DNA of 22,204 nt from JACCTI01 sp051005695 (GTDB taxonomy: Bacteria; Verrucomicrobiota; Verrucomicrobiia; Chthoniobacterales; UBA10450). How positions within the stretch are numbered: position 1 is the first letter of the stretch; every line of letters starts with the position of its first letter. Shown here one piece after another: positions 15,796-22,204 of the stretch. The position numbers and the translations under genes are program-made. The notes beneath the pieces are model-generated. The model saw nothing but the letters and a program-made list of their open reading frames with translations. It searched no databases and was not told where the DNA came from. Location: positions 1-22,204 of the forward strand of contig JBPCJC010000072.1 of assembly GCA_051005695.1 (NCBI GenBank), written 5' to 3'.

Positions 15796-17406
15796 TCAGG
15801 CCAGTTGCTCGTAAACCGGCAAGGTGAGGAACTCGACGAATTCTTCGTCCGTGGTGATTTTGTCAAAGAGCGCGCGCGCCCGATCAAACCTACCGGCGGC
15901 AAAGAGTTCCGCACCGAGCTGCGTTTTGATTTTTTCCAATTCTTCCGCCAGGACGGAGCGGAACAATTCCTTCGTCACTTTGCGCCCGTCGCTCAACACG
16001 CCTTGCGGATGGCGAATCCATTGCCAAACCTGCGCGCGCGAAATCTCCGCGGTGGCCGCGTCCTCCATCAGATTGAAAATCGGGACCGCGCCCTGCCCGC
16101 GCAGCCACGCTTCCAGGTATTGTACGCCCACGCTCACGTTCGTGCGCAAACCCTGTTCCGTGATTGGCTCGCGCGGCCGGAAATCGAGCAAATCTTCCGC
16201 GGTCACTTTTACCTCCGCGCGCTTTTTCTCGATCTGATTCGGCGCCGGCATCAGGCGGTCGAATGCATCCAGCGCCAACTGCACCATCCCGGGATGTGCC
16301 ACCCAGGTGCCGTCGTGGCCGTCGGCTGCTTCGCGCTCCTTATCCGCCCGCACTTTTGTGAACGCCTCTTCATTCGCGGCCGGGTCATCTCTTACCGGAA
16401 TCTGCGCTGCCATTCCGCCCATCGCGAAGATGTTTCTTCGATGACACGTTTGAATGCAGAGGAGTGAATACGAATGCATGAAGTGAGTCGCCATCGTGAT
16501 CAGGGCCCGATCCGCGAGCAGAAAATCGCGCTTGTTGCGGAAACGTTTGATGCAAGAAAAAATGTAATCCCAGCGCCCGCAGTTCAGGCCGGCCGAGTGT
16601 TCGCGCAGCTCGTAAAGTATTTCATCCATCTCGAAGGCCGCCGGAATGGTCTCGATTAAAACCGTCGCGCGGATCGTCCCCTGCGGGAGACCGATTTCCT
16701 CCTGCGCCAATTTGAAGACGTCGTTCCAGATGCGCGCCTCGAGATGGCTCTCGATCTTCGGCAGATAAAAATATGGACCGCTCCCGCGCGCGATCAGTTC
16801 CTTCGCGTTGTGAAAAAAGAAGAGGCCGAAATCGAAAAGCCCGGCGGAGATCGGCGCGCCGTCCACGAGCAAATGTTTTTCCAGGAGGTGCCAGCCGCGC
16901 GGACGCGGCATCAACACCGCCACCCGATCCTGCAGTTTGTATTTCTTCCCCGCCGGATTCGTGAACTCGATCGTGCGCCGGATCGCGTCCCGCAGATTGA
17001 TCTGGCCCTCGATCATGTTTTCCCAGCTCGGGGCGTTCGCGTCCTCAAAGTCGGCCATGAAAATTTTCGCGCCGGAGTTGAGTGCGTTGATCGCCATCTT
17101 GCGATCGGTCGGCCCCGTGATCTCGACCCGGCGATCGCGGATGTCTTCCGGGATCGGCGCGCAAGTCCAATCGCCTTCGCGGATTTCCTTGGTCTCCGTC
17201 AAAAAATCGAGCGACGCTCCGCGATCGAGCGCCGCTTGCCGCGCCTGGCGACGCTCAAGCGCTTCCTCGCGCCGCCGTCCAAATGTCCGCTGCAGTTTTG
17301 CGAGAAACACGAGCGCGTCGGGGGTCAAAATTTCCGCAAAGGCCGGCGTCATTTCGCCAAGAATTTCGACGCCCCGGGGCTGCGCAATGGAAGATCGATC
17401 AGTCAT
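15796..17406 (-). CDS. aceB: Malate synthase A AceB
   Basis: A 536-residue enzyme that condenses glyoxylate with acetyl-CoA to malate, the second shunt step. Family motifs include RDRRVEITGPTDRKMAINAL, KIFMADFEDANAPSWENMIE, VLMPRPRGWHLLEKH, the ATVLIETIPAAFEMDEILYE segment and GHDGTWVAHPGMV. These match the A isoform (about 530 residues) rather than the longer G isoform. It is the first gene of the ace operon. I chose the ATG at 17406; an in-frame TTG at 17463 would add 19 residues not typical of the family. Candidate regulatory sequence between 17407 and 17513 was not recognisable. Confidence 0.96.
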   Translation of the reverse strand: MTDRSSIAQPRGVEILGEMTPAFAEILTPDALVFLAKLQRTFGRRREEALERRQARQAALDRGASLDFLTETKEIREGDWTCAPIPEDIRDRRVEITGPTDRKMAINALNSGAKIFMADFEDANAPSWENMIEGQINLRDAIRRTIEFTNPAGKKYKLQDRVAVLMPRPRGWHLLEKHLLVDGAPISAGLFDFGLFFFHNAKELIARGSGPYFYLPKIESHLEARIWNDVFKLAQEEIGLPQGTIRATVLIETIPAAFEMDEILYELREHSAGLNCGRWDYIFSCIKRFRNKRDFLLADRALITMATHFMHSYSLLCIQTCHRRNIFAMGGMAAQIPVRDDPAANEEAFTKVRADKEREAADGHDGTWVAHPGMVQLALDAFDRLMPAPNQIEKKRAEVKVTAEDLLDFRPREPITEQGLRTNVSVGVQYLEAWLRGQGAVPIFNLMEDAATAEISRAQVWQWIRHPQGVLSDGRKVTKELFRSVLAEELEKIKTQLGAELFAAGRFDRARALFDKITTDEEFVEFLTLPVYEQLA

Positions 17407-17513
17407 GAGTGCTTGGGGAACGGAATGATCGTCCGGAGCTTCCAAGAACAATCGCGACTGCAACGGTTTCCGCGCGCACCGAGCGCAGATTCCCTGCGTA
17501 ACGCCCGCCGCGA

Positions 17514-19154
17514 TCAGGCTTCGCGGCGGACCTCGTCCGGAGCCTTATCCTCGCGCAGGCCGAGAAACACGGGCTGCCGCAGTTTGGCGTCGCGCGTCCA
17601 CTCGGCGAACTTCACCTGGCCGACGAAGACCGGATTTACCCAATGGCACCGCCGCATGATCGCGGGCGTGATCCCTTGGACCCATTGGCCATTTTGCTTC
17701 GAAGGCAAATCGGCGAACGGGCAATCATCGCGCGCTTCCTTTTGAAGGAGCTTGTGCAAACCCGCGAGCAATTTTTCGTTGAAGCCCGTCCCGACTTTGC
17801 CTGCAAAGAGCAGCCGCTTCTGTTCGTAATAACCAACGAGGAGCGCGCCGAAATATTTTCGCGCGCCCGCCGGTGGCGTGAAACCGCCGATGACAAACTC
17901 CTGCTCGTTCAAGACCTTCAGCTTGATCCAGGCGCCGCTACGGCGATCCGGTTCGTAAACGGAGCGGCGCTGCTTACCGATCAAGCCCTCGAGTCCGCGG
18001 CGTTTCACTTCGCCTAACAAGACCTGGGGATCGCCCCCGATCTCGCCGGAATAACGGATCGGTTCGCCCGCGTTCCCGCAGAGTTCGCTCAGCCATGCTT
18101 TCCGTTTTTCCAATGGCTGCGCGGTCAGCATTCGCCCATCCGCCTCCAGCAAATCGAAAACGTAATAGGACAGCGGCGCCGCGTTCCCTTCCTCCAGCTC
18201 GCGGCCTTGCAGCAATTGAAAAGACGAGCGCCCTTCCGCGTCGAGGGCCACGACTTCGCCGTCGATCACACAATCGTGCACCGGGAGCGCGCGCACCGCC
18301 GCTGCCACTTCCGGAAAGCGCGCGGCGAGCTCGTTTCGATTCCGCGAAAGCAGGCTCACCTTCTCGCCTTCTTTAATCGCGATCAGGCGAATGCCATCGA
18401 ACTTCAGTTCGTAAATCCAGTCACCCTCCGACGGCGGCTCTTCGAACAGGGGCGGTTTCATCGGCGCCACGAAGCGCGGTTTGCCCGCGGGCAATTCGTT
18501 AGGCAAAGAAAAGTCCGCGGGCGTCTTGGGTTTGCGGGCCACCTTCCGTTTCGTTCGCTTTTTTTCCGTGCGCTTCGATTCCCATTCGGCGTCGTGATCC
18601 GATGCGATCTGTTTCATCGTCCGACTGCTGGCGACCGATTGATCGTCACGCTTCTTTGAAATCGGCCGCACACTCTGGCCCGTTTTCATCAGCAGCCACT
18701 GCCGCTTGCTGCCCTGCTTCCGGGTCCGCACCAGCGTCCACTCGCCCTGCGCTTTTTCGCCCGCCAGCAGCAGGTGCATTTTGCCGTCGCGCCAAGCTGG
18801 TGACGGTTCTGCACCGTCAACCGAGTACTCACCGCGGTCCCAGAGCATGACCGTGCCTCCGCCGTACTGGTTCGCCGGGATGATTCCCTCGAAATCCGCG
18901 TAATCGATCGGATGATCTTCCACCTCGACCGCGAGATGCTTTTCGCCCTGCTTCCACGGCAGACCTTTCGGCACCGCCCACGACTTGAGCACGCCCTCCA
19001 TCTGCAAGCGAAAGTCGTAGTGCAGGCTCGACGCCGCGTGTTTCTGAATCACGAAACGCGACGCGCCCTTGACCGCTTTCGGTGCAGCTTTCCCGCCCGC
19101 CGGCTCGGCCGTAACTGCAAAGTCACGTTTCTCTTTATATTCCTTTAGGCCCAT
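17514..19154 (-). CDS. ligD: LigD-type ATP-dependent DNA ligase with N-terminal 3'-phosphoesterase domain
   Basis: A 546-residue DNA repair enzyme. Residues 30-165 form the LigD 3'-phosphoesterase domain (RFVIQKHAASSLHYDFRLQM with its metal-binding His, then EVEDHPIDYADFEGIIP). A Lys/Arg-rich linker (about 190-212) follows. The ligase core (about 225-546) has the adenylated Lys251 in ELKFDGIR, VIDGEVVAL, EGLIGK, and an OB-fold with EFVIGGFTPPAG and KVGTGF. The polymerase/primase domain of full-length LigD is absent. Such enzymes take part in Ku-dependent end joining, but no ku gene is in the window. The start MGLKEYKEKRDF is the usual N-terminus of the phosphoesterase-ligase class. Confidence 0.95.
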   Translation of the reverse strand: MGLKEYKEKRDFAVTAEPAGGKAAPKAVKGASRFVIQKHAASSLHYDFRLQMEGVLKSWAVPKGLPWKQGEKHLAVEVEDHPIDYADFEGIIPANQYGGGTVMLWDRGEYSVDGAEPSPAWRDGKMHLLLAGEKAQGEWTLVRTRKQGSKRQWLLMKTGQSVRPISKKRDDQSVASSRTMKQIASDHDAEWESKRTEKKRTKRKVARKPKTPADFSLPNELPAGKPRFVAPMKPPLFEEPPSEGDWIYELKFDGIRLIAIKEGEKVSLLSRNRNELAARFPEVAAAVRALPVHDCVIDGEVVALDAEGRSSFQLLQGRELEEGNAAPLSYYVFDLLEADGRMLTAQPLEKRKAWLSELCGNAGEPIRYSGEIGGDPQVLLGEVKRRGLEGLIGKQRRSVYEPDRRSGAWIKLKVLNEQEFVIGGFTPPAGARKYFGALLVGYYEQKRLLFAGKVGTGFNEKLLAGLHKLLQKEARDDCPFADLPSKQNGQWVQGITPAIMRRCHWVNPVFVGQVKFAEWTRDAKLRQPVFLGLREDKAPDEVRREA

Positions 19155-19180
19155 GCGGTGCTGCTTTCACCTTACTGGAA

Positions 19181-19218
19181 ACGAAAACGCCACCGGAGTC
19201 ACGCGGACTTCGGTGGCG
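19181..19218 (-). terminator. Rho-independent terminator after the DUF892 gene
   Basis: A 13-bp stem (CGCCACCGGAGTC against GACTTCGGTGGCG, one G-T pair) surrounds a five-base loop. On the minus strand GTTTTCGTTT follows. It separates the DUF892 gene from ligD. The stop codon lies about 28 bases upstream. Confidence 0.8.
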
Positions 19219-19234
19219 ATCGCATTCGGAACGA

Positions 19235-19243
19235 CTCGTTAGG
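19235..19243 (-). repeat. Recurrent word CCTAACGAG, two bases after the DUF892 stop codon
   Basis: The exact nine-base copy lies between the TAG stop of the DUF892 gene and its terminator hairpin, outside any coding region. Confidence 0.8.
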
Positions 19244-19245
19244 GC

Positions 19246-19785
19246 CTAAAGACGCTTGGAGGACTTCTTCGCCCCTGTGCGCGCCGGCGCTTCCGCATTT
19301 TCTGCCTCTGCGTTGATCGTCGTCTCGGCGATGCTGGTCAGTTTTTTGTCGGCTTCGCCCTCTTCATCAAGCGTCATTTGCAAAACCTCGGCCGCCCGAT
19401 CTTCGCCGAGGACCCTGGCGAAAGTACGGACCACTCCGTAGCCGGCCATTTCGTAATGCTCGACCCGTTGCGCCGCGCCAATGAGTGCGGCATCGAGAAC
19501 CGAAGGATCGCCCTTTTCCTCGATCACTTCCTTGCCCTCCTCGACCAGGCCCTTCATCGCCTTGCAGGTCTTGCCGGTCGGCTTTTCTCCCAAGCCCCTG
19601 AAGATTTTCTCCAGGCGATCCACATGCTTTTTCGTAACTCCGAGATGCTCCTCGAAGGCCGCTTTCAACTGCGGCGAAGAAGCTTTCTTCGCCATCTTCG
19701 GCAGCGCTTTGATCAACTGGTTCTCCGCGTTGTAGAGATCCTTCAGCTCATCGATGTACAGGTCTTTCAATGAATCCATGCTCAT
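19246..19785 (-). CDS. DUF892 (YciE/YciF-family) ferritin-like protein
   Basis: A 179-residue four-helix protein. MDSLKDLYIDELKDLYNAEN at the start, KMAKKASSPQLKAAFEEHL, VEHYEMAGYGVVRTFARVLG and the carboxylate-rich EEEAD-like ending (TLDEEGEADKKL) are diagnostic of the DUF892 ferritin-like family, whose di-metal site is built from these Glu and His residues. E. coli members respond to osmotic and general stress; the precise role is unknown. The C-terminal 25 residues are an Ala/Lys-rich tail beyond the fold. It has its own terminator and no Shine-Dalgarno sequence. The 161-base gap to tsf (19786-19946) holds no gene I can support. Confidence 0.93.
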   Translation of the reverse strand: MSMDSLKDLYIDELKDLYNAENQLIKALPKMAKKASSPQLKAAFEEHLGVTKKHVDRLEKIFRGLGEKPTGKTCKAMKGLVEEGKEVIEEKGDPSVLDAALIGAAQRVEHYEMAGYGVVRTFARVLGEDRAAEVLQMTLDEEGEADKKLTSIAETTINAEAENAEAPARTGAKKSSKRL

Positions 19786-19946
19786 AAATTTGATCTTTGT
19801 TTGGGTTTAACTTCCGGGCCATCCGCGGGATCACCCATCAGATGGAAGCGTCATCAGCCCGCAACGCTTCGGAGCGCACGGCGCCCGAGCATGGAAACGA
19901 TTAAGGCCGCGCGATTGCGCGTATCTTTTCGAAGGAAAACGGACCG

Positions 19947-20585
19947 TCAGTCCGCTTCGTTCACCGGGACCGCGGCCGGCGTGGCATCACTGTTGAGCGG
20001 CTCGCCTACGGAATAGCGAGTGAAGCGCCGGATGACGATATTCTCGCCGAGTTCGGCAATCTTGGTCGCAATCAATTCCTTGATCGTCTGGTCGGGATTC
20101 TTGATAAACCCCTGCTCCAGCAAACAAACCGAGCTGTAAAATTTATCCAGTTTCCCTTCGACGATTTTCGCGAGCACGTTTTCCGGTTTGCCTTTTACCT
20201 GGCCTTCGTAAATCGCGCGCTCAGAGGCGATCGTCTTCTCTGGCACTTCTTCGCGAGTCACGAAAAGCGGATGCGCCGCGGCGACGTGCAGGGTGATGTC
20301 TTTGACGAAATCGCGGAAGATCTCGTTCTTAGCCACGAAATCGGTCTCGCAATTAATCTCCACGAGCACGCCCACTTTCCCCTGCAAGTGAATGTAGGAA
20401 GCGACGATTCCTTCCTTGGTCGCGCGCGAAGCTTTCTTGCCCGCACTCGCGATTCCCTTGGTCCGCAAGGCCGCCTCGGCCTTCTCCAAATCGCCACCCG
20501 CTTCCGTGAGCGCGCGCTTGCAGTCCATCATACCCGCGTTCGTCTTCTCGCGGAGTTGCTTCACCAGTTGGGGATTGATTTCCAT
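19947..20585 (-). CDS. tsf: Translation elongation factor Ts
   Basis: A 212-residue nucleotide-exchange factor for EF-Tu. The N-terminal domain (VKQLREKTNAGMMDCKRALT, residues 8-27) and the TDFVAKN motif in the core, which contacts EF-Tu, are intact. At 212 residues it is about 70 shorter than the E. coli protein and closer to the compact Thermus-type EF-Ts with a reduced core domain. It lies 62 bases after rpsB, the classic rpsB-tsf order, so cotranscription is expected. The C-terminal 15 residues are a low-complexity Ala/Pro/Val tail. There is no Shine-Dalgarno sequence despite expected high expression. Confidence 0.97.
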   Translation of the reverse strand: MEINPQLVKQLREKTNAGMMDCKRALTEAGGDLEKAEAALRTKGIASAGKKASRATKEGIVASYIHLQGKVGVLVEINCETDFVAKNEIFRDFVKDITLHVAAAHPLFVTREEVPEKTIASERAIYEGQVKGKPENVLAKIVEGKLDKFYSSVCLLEQGFIKNPDQTIKELIATKIAELGENIVIRRFTRYSVGEPLNSDATPAAVPVNEAD

Positions 20586-20643
20586 GCCCGTAAAATAAAT
20601 TAGCGCCGTTCAGACAGTGAACGCGCCAGCCGGCGATCGACTA

Positions 20644-20653
20644 CTCGTTAGGC
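20644..20653 (-). repeat. Recurrent word GCCTAACGAG at the rpsB stop codon
   Basis: On the minus strand the exact copy reads GCC TAA CGAG; the TAA is the stop codon of rpsB and the word extends into the rpsB-tsf spacer. Confidence 0.8.
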
Positions 20654-21379
20654 GGAAACGCCCGCCATCTCCACCTGTTCGCGCACGCGCGCTTCCCCGC
20701 TGGAGGAGACAATCGCGTCGACCAGCTTTTGCAGGACGACACGGATCGCGCGGATGGCGTCATCATTGCCGGCGATCGGGTAATCGATTAGCTCCGGGTC
20801 CGCATTCGTATCCACGATCGCGACCGTCGGAATCCCGAGCCGGCGCGCTTCCAGGACCGCGTTCTGTTCGCGCGTGGTATCGATCACCACCATCGCGTCC
20901 GGCAGTTTTCCCATCTCCAAAATGCCATCGAGATTGCGCTTCAGCTTCGCCGCCTCGCGATTGAGCGCCGCTAATTCCTGCTTGCCCATCTTTTTGTAAT
21001 CGGACGATTGCTCGATCTCCTCGATGTACTTCAAGCGCCCGATGCTTTTGCGGATCGTCGTCAGGTTGGTCAACGTCCCGCCGAGCCAGCGCTGGTTCAC
21101 ATAAAATTGGCCACAGGCGATGGCCGCTTCCTTGACCGCTTCCTGCGCCTGCTTCTTGCAGCCGACAAACAAAATCTTCCCGCCGCGCTTGGTCACTTCC
21201 TGGAGAAAATCAGTCGCGCGATGGAGCTGCTTCACCGTCTCATCCAGGTTGATGATATAAACCGAATTGCGCTGCTCGAAGATGAACGGCTTCATTTTCG
21301 GATTCCACCGCTTAGTCTGATGACCAAAATGGACGCCCGCTTCGAGGAGTTCCGGAAGTAATTCAGTAGTATTCGCCAT
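20648..21379 (-). CDS. rpsB: 30S ribosomal protein S2
   Basis: A 243-residue ribosomal protein of the small-subunit body. The opening LLEAGVHFGHQTKRWNPKMK, then FIFEQRNSVYIINLDETV, NQRWLGGTLTNLTTIR and the nucleotide-fold-like IPTVAIVDTNADPELIDYPI are all S2 signatures. The open frame continues upstream to 21724, but that part is Arg/Pro-rich, unconserved and overlaps the adenosyltransferase gene, so ATG 21379 is the start. Upstream 21380-21468 (89 bases) separates it from the preceding gene; I saw no S2 leader structure I could name. Its TAA stop is inside a recurrent word, and tsf follows. Confidence 0.97.
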   Translation of the reverse strand: MANTTELLPELLEAGVHFGHQTKRWNPKMKPFIFEQRNSVYIINLDETVKQLHRATDFLQEVTKRGGKILFVGCKKQAQEAVKEAAIACGQFYVNQRWLGGTLTNLTTIRKSIGRLKYIEEIEQSSDYKKMGKQELAALNREAAKLKRNLDGILEMGKLPDAMVVIDTTREQNAVLEARRLGIPTVAIVDTNADPELIDYPIAGNDDAIRAIRVVLQKLVDAIVSSSGEARVREQVEMAGVSA

Positions 21380-21468
21380 AGGGAAAAACGTGCGCGCACC
21401 GCGCAAGCGGAGCGGACGTGGAAGATGCCGCACCCGCAGAAAAAGGCAAATGCATTTCCCAGAAAGAG

Positions 21469-22008
21469 CTACTTCGTTTTTGTGTGCTCGACGTAGCGGG
21501 CCAGGAGCCAGCAGAGATCGGACAGTCGGTTCAGATAGCGGAGGATTTGGTCGTTCAAGTTGCGCTCGTGCTCGGAGAGGAGCGCGACCCGGCGTTCGGC
21601 GCGACGGCAGGTGGTGCGGGCAATATCGAGCGCGGCGGAAATGAGAGTTTTTCCAGGGATGGCCCAACCTTTGTAGTGCAGGAGTTTGTCCTTTTCCAAG
21701 TCGTCGATCACACTCGTTAGGCAATCCACCATCGCGGTGGTGGTCAATTGGTAGCCGTCTTTTTTGTAGCGCTCCATGTCTTCCGGGGCGGTCGCGAGCT
21801 CGCCCATGACATGGATCAATTCTTTTTGAATCTCGAGCAGCGTCTCGGCGACGAAACCTTCGCCGGAGGTGACGCGGGCGAAGCCGAGGGCCGCGTTCAA
21901 TTCATCGACGCAGCCGTAACTATCGACCCGCGGATCGCTCTTCGAAACCCGGCGTCCATACATCAGGGAAGTCTGGCCGGAGTCTCCGGTTTTGGTGGCG
22001 ATGGACAT
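21469..22008 (-). CDS. Cob(I)alamin adenosyltransferase, PduO type
   Basis: A 179-residue enzyme that transfers the adenosyl group of ATP to cob(I)alamin to make coenzyme B12. The ATP-binding N-terminus is TKTGDSGQTSLMYGRR (5-20), followed by VDSYGCVDELNAALGFA. The C-terminal helices carry RTTCRRAERRVALL and NLNDQILRYLNRLSDLCWLL with the conserved Arg and Asn/Asp residues of the PduO family. No other B12 genes or B12-dependent enzymes lie in the window, so it could serve corrinoid salvage. It lies between rpoC and rpsB, an unusual position for this gene, and is separated from rpoC by a hairpin. Confidence 0.95.
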   Translation of the reverse strand: MSIATKTGDSGQTSLMYGRRVSKSDPRVDSYGCVDELNAALGFARVTSGEGFVAETLLEIQKELIHVMGELATAPEDMERYKKDGYQLTTTAMVDCLTSVIDDLEKDKLLHYKGWAIPGKTLISAALDIARTTCRRAERRVALLSEHERNLNDQILRYLNRLSDLCWLLARYVEHTKTK

Positions 22009-22029
22009 CAGGAGATTTCCGCGAAACGA

Positions 22030-22063
22030 AAATGACGAACCAGCTCGCGCCGGTTCGTCATTT
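22030..22063 (-). terminator. Hairpin terminator after rpoC
   Basis: A perfect 12-bp stem (AAATGACGAACC against GGTTCGTCATTT) encloses a ten-base loop. It is followed on the minus strand by TTCGTTTC rather than a solid T-run. It lies 21 bases after the rpoC stop and 21 bases before the adenosyltransferase start. Confidence 0.75.
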
Positions 22064-22084
22064 CGTAATTCACTGGACTCTGCG

Positions 22085-22204
22085 TTAGCCGAGCGCGGGC
22101 TGGATTTCCGGCTCGTCCATCAGGGAAGAACCGACCTGTTCGCCGAGCTCGACGAGCTTGATCTCGCGCACTGCCGGGAAGCCGGTGCCAGCCGGGATCA
22201 AGTG
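22085..22204 (-). CDS. rpoC: DNA-directed RNA polymerase subunit beta', C-terminal end (5' truncated by window edge)
   Basis: Reading the minus strand in from the window edge gives 39 residues and a stop: HLIPAGTGFPAVREIKLVEL, then a Glu/Pro-rich tail ending PALG. The LIPAGTG element is the conserved C-terminal signature of beta', found just before the end of the chain in most bacteria. The remainder lies outside the window. The stop context GGCTAACG is one base away from the recurrent GCCTAACG word. The hairpin terminator downstream suggests this is the end of the rpoB-rpoC unit. Confidence 0.88.
   Translation of the reverse strand, partial: HLIPAGTGFPAVREIKLVELGEQVGSSLMDEPEIQPALG

Noticed and set aside
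16744..17745. A 333-codon open frame on the plus strand
   Set aside because: It lies opposite aceB and the ligD 3' end, both with clear family motifs. Its Arg/Pro-rich translation is typical of antisense frames in GC-rich genes.
21380..21724. N-terminal extension of the rpsB reading frame by about 115 residues
   Set aside because: The extension overlaps the adenosyltransferase gene, is Arg/Pro-rich, and S2 proteins begin at the MANTTELL start at 21379.
1..22204. Integron cassettes, CRISPR arrays, insertion sequences or prophage
   Set aside because: Single attC-like cores have no paired boxes or integrase. There are no regularly spaced identical repeats, and no transposase, integrase or phage genes are visible.

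Overview
The window is about 22.2 kb of gene-dense, moderately GC-rich bacterial chromosome. Nothing in it looks like a plasmid, phage or insertion sequence. An exosortase with a VPE-type CTERM substrate, DUF892, SYLF and Pmp3-type proteins, a short EF-Ts and almost no Shine-Dalgarno sequences together suggest a soil Verrucomicrobium (Chthoniobacterales/Spartobacteria-like). That assignment is an inference from gene content, not from a marker phylogeny.

Layout. 1-1217 (+): the C-terminal part of a membrane H+-pyrophosphatase, then an unrecognised small gene. 1214-5301: a small protein-sorting locus. An exosortase fused to an EpsI-like domain and a TPR protein lie on the minus strand, and a divergently transcribed CTERM substrate with its own terminator lies on the plus strand. 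5415-9904, mostly plus: a receiver/metallo-beta-lactamase fusion, tRNA-Gln(CUG), tadA (minus), a SYLF protein, an exported protein of unknown function and tyrS. 9916-19785, all minus: a 47-residue lmo0937-type membrane protein, an SRPBCC-like protein, bioD, purQ, a Pmp3 protein, purS, a glyoxylate-shunt operon in the order aceB-aceA-aceK, a LigD-type DNA ligase and a DUF892 protein. 19947-22204 (minus): the gene-expression cluster rpoC (3' end), a PduO-type cobalamin adenosyltransferase, rpsB and tsf.

Functionally, the aceBAK set points to growth on acetate or fatty acids, with isocitrate dehydrogenase controlled by phosphorylation. purS/purQ supply the glutaminase part of FGAM synthetase. 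LigD suggests end-joining or other non-replicative DNA repair. The exosortase, TPR protein and substrate look like one self-contained surface-anchoring unit.

The most unusual signal is not a gene. A short DNA word, consensus GCCTAAC(G/A)AGT, recurs on both strands 19 times at the 8-bp level (CCTAACRA), where base composition predicts about one. It occurs about once per 1.2 kb, in several reading frames within genes, and it supplies the stop codon of three genes with an exact match and of a fourth with a one-base variant. This density resembles DNA-uptake or other genome-wide signal sequences. The 7-bp core is also identical to the integron attC core, but there is no integron here.
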